From positions 1 to 33,756 of the forward strand of contig CAYPHY010000053.1 in NCBI GenBank assembly GCA_964410625.1: 33,756 bases of DNA. The letters are read 5' to 3'. Below, piece after piece: positions 17,464 to 25,967 of the stretch; position 1 is the stretch's first letter, and every line of letters begins with the position of its first letter. Made by a program: the position numbers and the translations under genes. Under the pieces are notes generated by a model. It was not told where the DNA came from. It ran no database searches and saw only the letters and a program-made list of their open reading frames with translations. This DNA comes from CAYPHY01 sp964410625. GTDB lineage: Bacteria > Chloroflexota > Anaerolineae > Promineifilales > Promineifilaceae.

Positions 17464-18768
17464 TTATTCCCGCATAATTCCCGTGCGCTGCAGCGTTACC
17501 CACCCTAGTAGAGCACATACCGCAGCAAAAGCCAGGAGTGAACGATAGCTTCCCGTTCCGGTAATAGCGATACCGGCCAGGGTTGGGCCAAGAACGGCCG
17601 CCAGTTGGGCAGCGACAAAGTAAATGCCGGTATTGGCCCCGGTATCACGCTCCTGAATGGCGTCATAGAACAGGGGCAGTTCATTGACCGTGGCGAAGGT
17701 CAGAAAGAGGCCAGCCAGGAGCAGGAACCCGGCCAGCGTTTGCGGGGAACGGACCAGGAAATAACCGGCAGCGATGGTCAGGAAAAGGCCAATGAGCGCC
17801 ACATTGATCGTGCGCTGGCGGCCGAAACGCCCCCCAATCATCCCAGCCGGTAAGGAAAAGAGGAGAATCGAGAGGGGCGCGAGCGCAGCCAGGCGTACCG
17901 CCTCACCCGTTTCCAGACCGAGGGAAAAGATGGCAAAGGAGGAGATACCGGCCGTTAGCGATTCGGTGACCATGAATCTGAACAGAATGGTCAGCAGCAG
18001 GAAAATAGGGGCGCGTCCTTCTGTTTGCCACAAAGCAAGCAATACCTGGCGAACGGTTGCTGATCGCTCCACTTTGTCCACCGGTTGCGGTGGCGGCTCT
18101 TTAACCAGAATGAGCGCCAGAGCGGCCACAACCAGCATCATCAGCCCACCACCGAGGAAGGGGGCAACCCGGCCGATACGCTCAAGGAGGAGGCTGCCGC
18201 CTACCAGGCTCATGGTGACAGCCAGGCCAGCCATGAGGCCATTGACCCCGTTTGCTTTGCTGCGCTGGACGGCCGGGAAAAGGTCAGCCAACCAGGATAC
18301 GATAGGGGCGCGGAAGAGGGCCATGCCGATGTTAAAGACGAGAATGGCGAGCAGAATGGCTGGTAGAGTCCCGGCCAGGGGAATGAAGATAAAGCCGAGG
18401 AAAGCGATGGGGACGCCGGCCATTAGCCAGGGCTTGCGGCGGCCGAAACGATTCCAGGTTCTGTCGCTCCTCGCCCCAATCCAAGGTTGGGCAAAGATGT
18501 TGATGATGTTGTCCCAGGTCATAATGAAGAAGGCAACGGCCGGGCCAAGGGCGAAGCCGCGAATACCGTCCACCAGCGCCTCCCCACCCGGCAGCAACAG
18601 TTCTCGGCCGGCCAGAGGATAGCCCGCTTGCAGGAAAATAGGAACAAGCTGGTTGTAGAGCGGCCAGACGAAAAAGAAGGCAGCCGGGCCAAAGCTCATG
18701 GCGATGGCGCGTTTCCAGTTAAAGGACATCCGCCTTTCGAGGGTTTCTAAGTAACCTGGGTTCGACAT
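17464..18768 (-). CDS. MFS transporter, SLC45/GPH sugar-cation symporter-like
   Basis: The 434-residue product has about twelve membrane segments. Between helices 2 and 3 is the loop PWIGARSDRTWNRFGRRKPW, the signature of SLC45/GPH-type sugar symporters (D-x-x-x-RxGRRKPW). A second copy of the short MFS loop (GGRFGRQR) sits in the C-terminal half. Family members move sugars with protons or sodium; the substrate here is unknown. The ATG at 18768 has a poor ribosome binding site; a second ATG at 18729 (MSFNWKRAIAM) has AAAGG close upstream and may be the true start. A short tandem repeat and a hairpin separate it from the response regulator gene. Confidence 0.87.
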   Translation of the reverse strand: MSNPGYLETLERRMSFNWKRAIAMSFGPAAFFFVWPLYNQLVPIFLQAGYPLAGRELLLPGGEALVDGIRGFALGPAVAFFIMTWDNIINIFAQPWIGARSDRTWNRFGRRKPWLMAGVPIAFLGFIFIPLAGTLPAILLAILVFNIGMALFRAPIVSWLADLFPAVQRSKANGVNGLMAGLAVTMSLVGGSLLLERIGRVAPFLGGGLMMLVVAALALILVKEPPPQPVDKVERSATVRQVLLALWQTEGRAPIFLLLTILFRFMVTESLTAGISSFAIFSLGLETGEAVRLAALAPLSILLFSLPAGMIGGRFGRQRTINVALIGLFLTIAAGYFLVRSPQTLAGFLLLAGLFLTFATVNELPLFYDAIQERDTGANTGIYFVAAQLAAVLGPTLAGIAITGTGSYRSLLAFAAVCALLGWVTLQRTGIMRE

Positions 18769-18779
18769 TTACCACGGAT

Positions 18780-18839
18780 GGGCATTCTGCGAATGGGCAT
18801 TCTTTGAATGGGCATTCTGCGAATGGGCATTCTTTGAAT
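18780..18839. repeat. 15-bp tandem repeat, four copies
   Basis: Four perfect-length units follow each other: GGGCATTCTGCGAAT and GGGCATTCTTTGAAT alternate twice, so the true period is 30 bases in two copies. It lies just upstream of the transporter start on the minus strand. A minus-strand reading would give a Cys-Pro-Phe repeat peptide, but that frame has no other support. Confidence 0.9.
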
Positions 18840-18845
18840 GCTTGC

Positions 18846-18894
18846 GGATCAAACGGATTTTCCTGCTTTGAATCTGTGTTAATCCGTTTGATCC
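18846..18894. repeat. Perfect 14-bp inverted repeat between regulator and transporter
   Basis: GGATCAAACGGATT at 18846-18859 and its exact complement AATCCGTTTGATCC at 18881-18894 flank a 21-base loop. It follows the stop of the response regulator gene (minus strand) by about 20 bases, so it may act as a transcription end or RNA-stability element. It shares wording with the repeat at 681-752. Confidence 0.8.
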
Positions 18895-18914
18895 ATATCG
18901 ATCCGTGGTTGCTA

Positions 18915-19763
18915 CTATTGGGCTTTCTTCCAGATAATGCCCAGGGAACTCCACATTGAGTGGAGAATGGATTGAACTGCGGGCGGTGGCGTAAAGTTCC
19001 AATCTCCCTTGACGACATGATAGACGGTCGCCTGCGTATCGTCGCCGGGCGCTTCAAACAACATCGTTCCCTGGCCGTCGGAGAAGAACTTGCCGCCACC
19101 TACCAGAGATTCGCCGGACATCTGGGAAAGCCCGGCAACAATCTCTTTGGTTTTCGCTTCACCTAACGTACCGGCAACGAATTCCCCGTCTATCAGCAGG
19201 CCATGCCCTTCTCGCTGAAGCATTGGCGTCGCGCCGATTAAGCTTTTGATGACTGGGGCGGGCGTGCCCGAAACCCTGGCGAAGAGTGTTGAAGCCTTTG
19301 AAGCCAGGGTAGCGGCCGAAAAGGAGAGGTATTGACGGACACCGCTCTTGACCAGGGAGTAAAGTTTGTCCTCGGTCGCTTCGGCTTTGGTGAAATAGCC
19401 ATTAATGTCATAGCGGTCAATGACCTCTCGTTCCGGGGCGACGCCGGGCTGGCCGGTGCGGATGAAGAGTTGGGCGGTTTTGTTGCCCATTGTCTCGCGT
19501 ATATACTGGCACAATTCCAGACCGGCCGTGTCGCTTTCCATGACGACATCAATAAAAGCCACGGCTACGCTGGGTGGGGTAAGGGTGGAGAGAGCAGGGA
19601 TGAGTTCTTGATGAATGAGTTCGATGGCCTGCGCTTTGCTTTCGGCTGTATACAACTTCAGAGGTAGACCATAAACCGTAAAATCTTGCATGACCAATTT
19701 GGAAAGCTGCAAGACATCGGGTTCATCATCAACGATCAGGACGGGCCAACTTTCATTAAACAT
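18915..19763 (-). CDS. Response regulator with unrecognised C-terminal domain
   Basis: The 282-residue product has a receiver domain at residues 1-135 with the acidic pair in VDDEPD (12-13), phosphoacceptor D72 in AFIDVVME, T98-region RTGQPG and the lysine in FTKAE. The receiver resembles those of DUF3369/HD-type regulators (RTGQPGVAPEREVI and YDINGYFTK). The C-terminal 130 residues (GLLIDGEFVAG, GGGKFFSDGQG, ATVYHVV) contain no DNA-binding, GGDEF or HD motif that I can see. The ATG at 19763 has AAGGAG nearby. It follows the histidine kinase gene by 137 bases and is the likely phosphate receiver. Confidence 0.87.
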   Translation of the reverse strand: MFNESWPVLIVDDEPDVLQLSKLVMQDFTVYGLPLKLYTAESKAQAIELIHQELIPALSTLTPPSVAVAFIDVVMESDTAGLELCQYIRETMGNKTAQLFIRTGQPGVAPEREVIDRYDINGYFTKAEATEDKLYSLVKSGVRQYLSFSAATLASKASTLFARVSGTPAPVIKSLIGATPMLQREGHGLLIDGEFVAGTLGEAKTKEIVAGLSQMSGESLVGGGKFFSDGQGTMLFEAPGDDTQATVYHVVKGDWNFTPPPAVQSILHSMWSSLGIIWKKAQ

Positions 19764-19806
19764 TTCCGTACTCCTTATAAAATTGTTTATGTGTCAACTG
19801 CTTACT

Positions 19807-19812
19807 TGTCAA
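19807..19812 (-). promoter_or_regulatory. Possible -35 element with direct repeats upstream of the response regulator gene
   Basis: On the minus strand AGTTGACA occurs twice, 15 bases apart, with TTGACA at 19812-19807 and 19797-19792. The first TTGACA could serve as a -35 box; the -10 region 17 bases on (TAAACA) is poor. The paired repeat could instead be a regulator site. The prediction is weak. Confidence 0.3.
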
Positions 19813-19900
19813 CTAAGGCAAGTATATTAACCCGGCGCGAGAAAACACTCGACCACAATCATACCCTGAAGGATTGGATTTGAACAGCAATTCACCAACA

Positions 19901-21133
19901 TTAGTTGATTGTTTGGGGAAAAGTAATTTGAAATGTCGCCCCCTGCTCGGCCTGGGATTGGAGACGTATGCTGCCTTGCAGGGCGATGGTGACGATGTTG
20001 TGGACAATGGCCAGGCCGAGGCCGGTCCCGCCTTTGGCGCGGCCGGTGGTGTAAAATGGCTCAAACACCTTGTCCAGATTTTCTGCCGGAATTCCCCGGC
20101 CAAAATCACGGACGGTGATGGTAAAGGTTGGCGGGGCGGCCGTGTCATCGGCCGTCAGAATAATCTCCACCTTTCCGCCAACGGCCGGATCATAAGCATA
20201 ACGCTCGATATTAGTCAGCAAATTCAACAAGACCTGGGTCAGATAGCCGGGATAGCCCTGCCATGTCTGTTTAGGGGGCAGCCGATCAGCTATCTCTATG
20301 TCGAGTTTTGCCTGGCGGGCATTAATCCTGAACAGCGCCACGGTGCTTTCGACCAGGGCGGCCAGCTCCTCACGCTGGGGCGTGTCTACCAACTGATTGA
20401 CCGAAATTTTCTTAAAATTCTGGATCAGCGTATGAGCGCGTTCAATATTACGTTGGGTCAGCCCGGTAGCTTCTAGGATATTGTCAAACAGCCGCTGCAT
20501 TTGGGGAGTCGCTGCAAATAGCGCGGCGACTTCTGGCTGGTTCATTCGTTTGTAAACCATGTCTACGGCCGTGTGGATGATGCCCAGCGGTGTATTCAAT
20601 TCATGGGCCACCCCGGCCACCATCTGCGTCAAGCTGCGATGTCGCTCAATTTCCGCTTCCGCTTCCAGCGACTGCCGCGCCAGTTCACCCTGGTAATACC
20701 GCTCAATCTGCTCCCGCGAGCGGTTCGCCAGGGTAGCCAGGACATTGTAAGTGACGGCCGGGTTGGCTGCCAGAATCTCTCTAAAAGTTGCCTGCTCCAG
20801 CACAAAGAGATCGCAGGGTGTCAGGCAGGCTACGGTTGCCGAGCGGGGCTTGCTGTCTACCAGGGCCAGTTCGCCAAAAAAGTCACCGCTCTCAAAACCG
20901 CGTAAGTCAATCCGGTTGCCGTCCTCATCGTAGCGGTAGACACACACTTTGCCGTCCAGCAGCACATACATACTGTCCGAAATTTCCCCTTCGGCGCAAA
21001 CAATCTGTCCCGTTTCCATGGAAACCCGTTGGCCTCTGTCAACCAGCTTTTTGATCTCGCCGGACGGCAAATCATGGAAAAAGGGAATCTGTTGGAGTAT
21101 TTGTTCGATACGCAGTTGTTGAACTTCGTCCAT
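19901..21133 (-). CDS. Histidine kinase with N-terminal cyclic nucleotide-binding domain
   Basis: The 410-residue product begins with a Crp-type cyclic nucleotide-binding domain (about 10-130). Its phosphate-binding cassette FGELALVDSKPRSAT keeps the glutamate and arginine (E88, R97) that hold cAMP/cGMP. A coiled linker leads to the kinase: H177 in GVAHELNTP, then the ATPase domain with NLLTN, DFGRGIP and GGTGLGLAIV. There is no membrane segment, so it is a soluble sensor. The likely signal is a cyclic nucleotide, perhaps from the adenylate cyclase at 3871-4707. The response regulator is encoded next downstream. AGGAGG lies upstream of the start. Confidence 0.92.
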   Translation of the reverse strand: MDEVQQLRIEQILQQIPFFHDLPSGEIKKLVDRGQRVSMETGQIVCAEGEISDSMYVLLDGKVCVYRYDEDGNRIDLRGFESGDFFGELALVDSKPRSATVACLTPCDLFVLEQATFREILAANPAVTYNVLATLANRSREQIERYYQGELARQSLEAEAEIERHRSLTQMVAGVAHELNTPLGIIHTAVDMVYKRMNQPEVAALFAATPQMQRLFDNILEATGLTQRNIERAHTLIQNFKKISVNQLVDTPQREELAALVESTVALFRINARQAKLDIEIADRLPPKQTWQGYPGYLTQVLLNLLTNIERYAYDPAVGGKVEIILTADDTAAPPTFTITVRDFGRGIPAENLDKVFEPFYTTGRAKGGTGLGLAIVHNIVTIALQGSIRLQSQAEQGATFQITFPQTIN

Positions 21134-21202
21134 AATATCCCTTTTGCCTCCTGTCTACGGCCGATTTGATACTATCTGCTTGTTCGATGTCATCCCATAT
21201 CA

Positions 21203-23605
21203 TCAACTGCCAGAATGACTCGAAGATTCATCAGCTTGGTCGCTCCCCTCTTGTACCAGACTCCAAACGCGGCTAGGACTAAGCGGAATTTCTAGAATCT
21301 CAATCGCCCCGTCCAGTGCATCCTCAATCGCCTGGGCGAAGAGGGGGCCGACGGGGATGGCGCCTGCTTCGCCCGCGCCTTTGATTCCCAAAGGATTTAG
21401 CGGCGAAGGGGTCTCCATATGCTCCACTTCCATGCGCGGCACTTCCATCGCGGTTGGCAGCAGGTAGTCCATAAAGGAGCCACTGAGCAGTTGGCCGTCC
21501 TCGCTGTAGCTCAGCTTTTCGTAGAAGGCGTTGCCAATGCCCTGGGCGATGCCGCCGTGGATTTGACCATCGAGAATCAGCGGGTTGATCACATGGCCGC
21601 AATCGTGGATGGTGACATAGCGCAGGATTTTCACATCCATCGTCTCTGGGTCGAGTTCGATGATCATCGCATGTGCGCCATAAGCGGTTGTGCCGTATTT
21701 AGGGCCGAAGTAGTCGGTAGATTCCAGGCCGGGTTCTGTCCCCGGTTGCACCGCTCCGCGCATTGGGTTGGCTTGTTGCGCTAACTTGCCCAATGGGATC
21801 GCGCTCTCCGGCGTGTCCTTAATTTGCACTTTGCCATCTACCAGTTCGAGGAACTCTTCGGCCACATTGTCAAGCTGGCTGCTGGCGAGTTTGAGGATTT
21901 TATGGCGCACGTTGGCCGCGGCCGCATTAATCGCATTCCCAGCCACCACCGCCCCGCGGCTGGCAAACGTCCCCGCCCCCCAATGGAATTGATCCGTATC
22001 GCCGGTCACGATGTCAATCTGGCCGACATCCACACCCAACTGATCGGCCACGATTTGAGCAAAGACAGTGAAATGCCCCTGTCCTTGTGTGCCAATGCCG
22101 GTGGCGACGCTGACACGGCCGTTATTCTGCACCTGCACCCGCGCCCCCTCATATGGCCCAATCCCCGTCCCCTCAACATAGAAAACAAGACCCAAACCGA
22201 GATGGCGGCCCTGCGCCCGTGCCTCCGGTTTAATCTTGCTGAAAAACTCATCGTAGCCGATCAACTCCATCGTTTTATCCAACACCGGTTCATAATCCCC
22301 GCTGTCGTAGGTCAGATTGGAGAAGTCCTGAAAAATCACCTCGTTGTTGTAGGGGAATTGGTTGGGCTGGATGAAGTTGCGACGGCGCATTTCGGTGCGG
22401 TCAATCCCTAGCTCCTTCGCTGCAATGTCGAGCAAGCGCTCCATCACAAACACACCATGCTGCCGACCGGCCCCGCGATAAGGGGTGACAATCGTTTTGT
22501 TGGTGAAAACAGAAGTGAACTCACTGTAGTACGCGGGGATGTCGTAGCAACCGAGCAGCGTACATTGGCTATTCAATGGCACGGTCAGGCCATATGGCGC
22601 GTAGGCTCCGGCATCGTGGATGAATTTATCACGGATGGCGAGGATACGGCCGTTCTCATCAAACGCGATCTCCGCCCAATGAATCTGGTCGCGCTCCTGG
22701 GTGGTGGCGACGAAGTTTTCAGCACGGTCTTCGATCCACTTAATCGGCCGTCCTAACTGCATCGAAGCCCAGGGAACCAGGACCTCCTCCGAGTAGAACA
22801 TCATGATCTTTGGTCCAAAGCCGCCACCGATGAAGGGGGCAATCACCCGCACCTGGTTCTCGGAAAGGTTGAGCATGGCCGCCAGCCCGTTGCGGACGAA
22901 GACGGGGGCCTGGGTCGTGTCCCAAACGGTCAGCCGCCCGGCACGACGGTCCCAGTCGGCAACAATGCCGCGATTTTCCATGGCGGCGGCCGTGCCATGA
23001 TCGTAATAGAAGCGGCGTTTCAGCACGAGGTGGGCATTGCGGGCAATGGCGTCAAAGCGCTGGCCATCCCCCTTGATTTGCTTGACATGAGCGTTGACAT
23101 TCGCGCCAATCTTCGGCACATAGGCGACATCCTCATGGACTAATGGCGCGTCTGGCGCGATAGCCTGCTCTAAATCAATGATTGGTGGCAATGGATCATA
23201 CTCAACCCACACTTGCTCGGCCGCGTCCTCGGCGATGTAGCGGCTTTCGGCCACTACCATTGCCACCGGCTCTCCGGCATAGCGCACTTTGTCTTTGGCC
23301 AGCGGAACTTGGGTGCGCTGGTTATAGATCATTCCTTCAACGGGGGGCGGAGAGACGAGCAATGGCCCTGGCTGCCAGTAGTCACCAAGGGAGTCGGCCG
23401 TATAGACGGCGATCACCCCTTCCAGTTGTTCAGCGGCCGAGGTATCAACACTGACAATCCGCGCATGGGCATGGGGGCTACGCACAAAGGCCACATGCCC
23501 CATGTTGGGTAAATCTACATCATCCGTAAACAACGCCTGCCCTGTGAGCAAGCGCGGGTCTTCATTTCGTTTGAGCCGACGGCCGAAGTAACGTGTTTCT
23601 GTCAT
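21203..23605 (-). CDS. Molybdenum hydroxylase large subunit (xanthine/CO dehydrogenase family, form II)
   Basis: The 800-residue product is the molybdopterin-binding subunit. The N-terminal hammerhead domain (RRLKRNEDPRLLTG, VRYAGEPVAMVVAE) is followed by the Mo-cofactor domain with FIGGGFGPK. The active-site loop PYRGAGR (375-381) is the form II type. Form I CO dehydrogenases have AYxCSFR there, so CO oxidation is not expected. The catalytic glutamate is E746 in KGAGEAG. Such enzymes hydroxylate N-heterocycles or aldehydes with water. The partner FAD and iron-sulfur subunits are encoded 7 kb away on the same strand (30476-31845), with amidohydrolase and AllFG-type genes between. The last residues (SDQADESSSHSGS) are an unusual Ser-rich tail. 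Confidence 0.92.
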   Translation of the reverse strand: MTETRYFGRRLKRNEDPRLLTGQALFTDDVDLPNMGHVAFVRSPHAHARIVSVDTSAAEQLEGVIAVYTADSLGDYWQPGPLLVSPPPVEGMIYNQRTQVPLAKDKVRYAGEPVAMVVAESRYIAEDAAEQVWVEYDPLPPIIDLEQAIAPDAPLVHEDVAYVPKIGANVNAHVKQIKGDGQRFDAIARNAHLVLKRRFYYDHGTAAAMENRGIVADWDRRAGRLTVWDTTQAPVFVRNGLAAMLNLSENQVRVIAPFIGGGFGPKIMMFYSEEVLVPWASMQLGRPIKWIEDRAENFVATTQERDQIHWAEIAFDENGRILAIRDKFIHDAGAYAPYGLTVPLNSQCTLLGCYDIPAYYSEFTSVFTNKTIVTPYRGAGRQHGVFVMERLLDIAAKELGIDRTEMRRRNFIQPNQFPYNNEVIFQDFSNLTYDSGDYEPVLDKTMELIGYDEFFSKIKPEARAQGRHLGLGLVFYVEGTGIGPYEGARVQVQNNGRVSVATGIGTQGQGHFTVFAQIVADQLGVDVGQIDIVTGDTDQFHWGAGTFASRGAVVAGNAINAAAANVRHKILKLASSQLDNVAEEFLELVDGKVQIKDTPESAIPLGKLAQQANPMRGAVQPGTEPGLESTDYFGPKYGTTAYGAHAMIIELDPETMDVKILRYVTIHDCGHVINPLILDGQIHGGIAQGIGNAFYEKLSYSEDGQLLSGSFMDYLLPTAMEVPRMEVEHMETPSPLNPLGIKGAGEAGAIPVGPLFAQAIEDALDGAIEILEIPLSPSRVWSLVQEGSDQADESSSHSGS

Positions 23606-23619
23606 GGTTATTATTTCTT

Positions 23620-24134
23620 GACACGAATTTCACGAATAACACGAATTTCACCCTCTATGCTTCATGAATTTGTGCCATTCAAGTCGAAAATTAGTTGACT
23701 ATACGCTCGTAAATCAGCTTTTTCTCTCCAAAGTTGAGTAGGATACCAAGATGAAGGCCAGTCGCCTTAAGATAGTTCAGTGTTTGGGCAGCATGTTTAG
23801 GATGCAAGCCGATGACAGCCTTTAGCTCAAGAATAATCACGCCATCAACCACAATATCAGCCACATATTCCCCAATAACTGCACCTTTGTAATAAACGGC
23901 TAAACGTTTCGACTCCTCGCACTCAATATTACGCAGGCAAAGTTCCTGGAGCAACGCCTTCTGGTACACAACCTCCAAAAATCCAGGTCCCAGAATCTTG
24001 TGTACTTCCATTGCCGCGCCAACAACGGCATATGAAAGCTCTTTATACAAGATTTTACCCACTTATAAACCTCGTCAAAGCAAACCAGTCACACAGAAAA
24101 CATTCTAATTCGTGTTATTCGTGCAATTCGTGTC
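23620..24134. mobile_element. Possible GxxExxY cassette bounded by 28-bp inverted repeats
   Basis: Arms 23620-23647 and 24107-24134 are inverted copies with 27 of 28 bases matching (GACACGAATT-K-CACGAATAACACGAATT in pattern). They are made of three ACACGAATT-type units and enclose 459 bases that hold only the GxxExxY gene. A third, weaker copy lies just inside the left arm (23666-23690). I see no transposase or clear target-site duplication. A solo arm occurs at 9060-9092 and related words at 32661-32717. Mobility is inference. Confidence 0.55.
23691..24062 (-). CDS. GxxExxY family protein
   Basis: The 123-residue product is a typical GxxExxY protein: the name motif GFLEVVY at about residue 27, HKILGPG before it, and a PD-(D/E)XK-like core ADIVVDGVIILELKAV (D, then E-x-K), followed by HAAQTLNYLKATGLHLGILLNFG. 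The family is often multi-copy in environmental genomes and its function is unknown; a nuclease-like fold is likely. It starts with GTG at 24062. Inverted repeats lie on both sides, and it interrupts an otherwise metabolic gene run, so it looks inserted. Confidence 0.9.
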   Translation of the reverse strand: MGKILYKELSYAVVGAAMEVHKILGPGFLEVVYQKALLQELCLRNIECEESKRLAVYYKGAVIGEYVADIVVDGVIILELKAVIGLHPKHAAQTLNYLKATGLHLGILLNFGEKKLIYERIVN

Positions 24135-24141
24135 GAAAAAT

Positions 24142-25812
24142 TTACGCCTCTCGAAAGGCTATAAACCGCCCCCACATCGTCTCGGTTTCGACGGCTTTGG
24201 GGAGGAAGGCGGCGATGAAGTAGCGGCCGCTTTGCGCTTCGCCTAACTGGTTGCCTAGGTTTTCGGCATGGACGATGCTCTTGGGGAAGAGATTGAGGTG
24301 CATGTCCTGGTAGTATTTGTCCAATGGGTACATCTCATCCCAATCTTTGCCAAACTGGTCAATCAGCTTTTGGTTGGCTTCGGCAAAGGTGCGGGGGTGA
24401 AAGACGCGCTGGATGGTGTTCATCGGATGTTCCATCGCCACACAATCAATGCCCAGCCACTTGATCCCCTTCTCGATACACCAATCGGCGAAGTCGGGCG
24501 AGGGGCCGGGATGTTTAATCATATAGCGAAACTCATCAGAGTCGGGGCTGTTCCAGCCGAATTTTTGCCAGCCCGTTTTGATCAGCAAAATATCCCCTTC
24601 ACGCACTTCGACCACATTTTCAATCATCGCCGGGGTATAAACGCTGGAGTTGCTGACCTGATCGGAGATGTCCACGATGACGCCGGGGCCATACCAGTAG
24701 TTAAAGGGCATCTTGCCTATCGTGCGCCCGGCCGACCAGAAGTGAATTTCGCCATCCATGTGGGTAGCGAGGTGGAAGCTGGCGCGGCAGTGGGCGTTGT
24801 TACGGCCGAGGCCAAAGTATTGCCCACCCACCCGCTTGGTATACTTGAGGCTCAGCGGCTCATAGTTGGCCCATTGTGGCGTCTGGACGCTGAAAGGTAG
24901 GGTCATATCAAGCATCTCGGCCGAGCGCATAGAGTCAAAAAACGCCTGCTCTTCCATACCATCGGGGGCAGTCAAGGCGGCAACGCGGCTCCAGGCAGAT
25001 TCGACCTCCATAAAGGGGATGGGTTGGATCATGATCCAGGCGCGACGGTTGTTGAGTTCGTTAATCTGTCCACCTAAACCTTCGGCCAGCAGCAAGCCCG
25101 CTTTAGGCATGGTGATGTGGGTCAGTTCATAGTAGGACTCAGCGGGGAAAAGTTCATCCCAGCTTTGGCCGTGTGTTTCCCGGAGTTTCGCTTCCGCTTT
25201 CTCAAATTCACGAGCGTGCATATAGCGGATGTTGGTGTTCATCGGATGTTCGGCACAGCCACAATCCACACCGATGACCTTTAGCTTCATGTCTAATGCC
25301 CATTGGAAGAAGTCGGCCGATGGCCCTGGATGGCGCACGTAGTAGCCAAACTCTTTGTTCTCAATGCCACCCTGTGCATTTTCGTTCTCTACATCGGGCT
25401 GGTCCCAACCATACTTGTGATATCCGGTGTTGATGATCAGGATGTCGCCTTCTTTCACTTCCACTCGCTCGGTGATCATCTCTGGTGTATAGAAGCCATA
25501 GTCCGAGACGGCATCGGAAACATCTACCACCACGCCTTCGCCACAGAGGTCGGTAAGGGGAATATCGGCGATGGCTCTTGCACCAGAGTTGAAGGCACGC
25601 GGCCCAACCAGATGGGTCCCGGTGTTGTTACTCCACTCGATGATCTGTCCATTGGCTCCCTGCCCACCACCCCAGGAGCCGGTCAGTCGCTTAAAGAAGT
25701 AGACTTGCAACGGCATTTCTCCTGGCCACGGTGGTGTGAAGATGCTCACGTTTTGCGTCAGGTCATACCATTTCGCGTTTTGTAGGTTGTTGATCAATTG
25801 TTCTCGTTCCAT
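24142..25812 (-). CDS. Tandem cyclase-family (kynurenine formamidase-like) amidohydrolase
   Basis: The 556-residue product is two cyclase-family (PF04199) domains in a row, about residues 1-285 and 290-556. They are alike throughout (YTPEMITERVEVKEGDILI against YTPAMIENVVEVREGDILL; EHPMNT in both). Family members are metal-dependent hydrolases that open rings or cut amides, such as kynurenine formamidase and isatin hydrolase. In domain 2 the metal motif is complete (H347, H351, D353, H357). In domain 1 the same places read N63, H67, V69 and A73, so three of four ligands are lost and it is probably structural. Single-domain relatives are about 220-290 residues. Placement beside a Mo hydroxylase suggests hydrolysis of its oxidised N-heterocyclic product. 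Confidence 0.9.
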   Translation of the reverse strand: MEREQLINNLQNAKWYDLTQNVSIFTPPWPGEMPLQVYFFKRLTGSWGGGQGANGQIIEWSNNTGTHLVGPRAFNSGARAIADIPLTDLCGEGVVVDVSDAVSDYGFYTPEMITERVEVKEGDILIINTGYHKYGWDQPDVENENAQGGIENKEFGYYVRHPGPSADFFQWALDMKLKVIGVDCGCAEHPMNTNIRYMHAREFEKAEAKLRETHGQSWDELFPAESYYELTHITMPKAGLLLAEGLGGQINELNNRRAWIMIQPIPFMEVESAWSRVAALTAPDGMEEQAFFDSMRSAEMLDMTLPFSVQTPQWANYEPLSLKYTKRVGGQYFGLGRNNAHCRASFHLATHMDGEIHFWSAGRTIGKMPFNYWYGPGVIVDISDQVSNSSVYTPAMIENVVEVREGDILLIKTGWQKFGWNSPDSDEFRYMIKHPGPSPDFADWCIEKGIKWLGIDCVAMEHPMNTIQRVFHPRTFAEANQKLIDQFGKDWDEMYPLDKYYQDMHLNLFPKSIVHAENLGNQLGEAQSGRYFIAAFLPKAVETETMWGRFIAFREA

Positions 25813-25832
25813 TATTTACCTCGATTTGAAAA

Positions 25833-25895
25833 ACAACAACGGATAGGGAAAGCAACGGATAAAGAACATCCGTTAAATTCGGCATCCGTTGTTGT
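25833..25895. repeat. Intergenic hairpin, AACGGAT word family
   Basis: ACAACAACGGAT at 25833-25844 pairs perfectly with ATCCGTTGTTGT at 25884-25895, and inner AACGGAT/ATCCGTT words can pair as well. It lies 72 bases after the metallohydrolase stop on the minus strand and just upstream of the cyclase-family gene. Confidence 0.8.
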
Positions 25896-25967
25896 AGATA
25901 TGATATATTGAAATTTCATAAGCAAATGAGAGGAGACCTATGGAAACTGTTCCACAGTTCCAGACCG

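Noticed and set aside
17774..18622. Long plus-strand frame opposite the transporter
   Set aside because: The Arg/Pro/Ser-rich product is typical of antisense frames in GC-rich membrane-protein genes.
18719..19099. Minus-strand frame of 126 residues with a Cys-Pro-Phe repeat
   Set aside because: It overlaps the 3' end of the response regulator gene and the start of the transporter, and its repeat part is just the 15-bp tandem repeat read through. No ribosome binding site or family match.
21203..23605. Aerobic CO dehydrogenase (form I CoxL)
   Set aside because: The active-site loop reads PYRGAGR (form II), not AYxCSFR.
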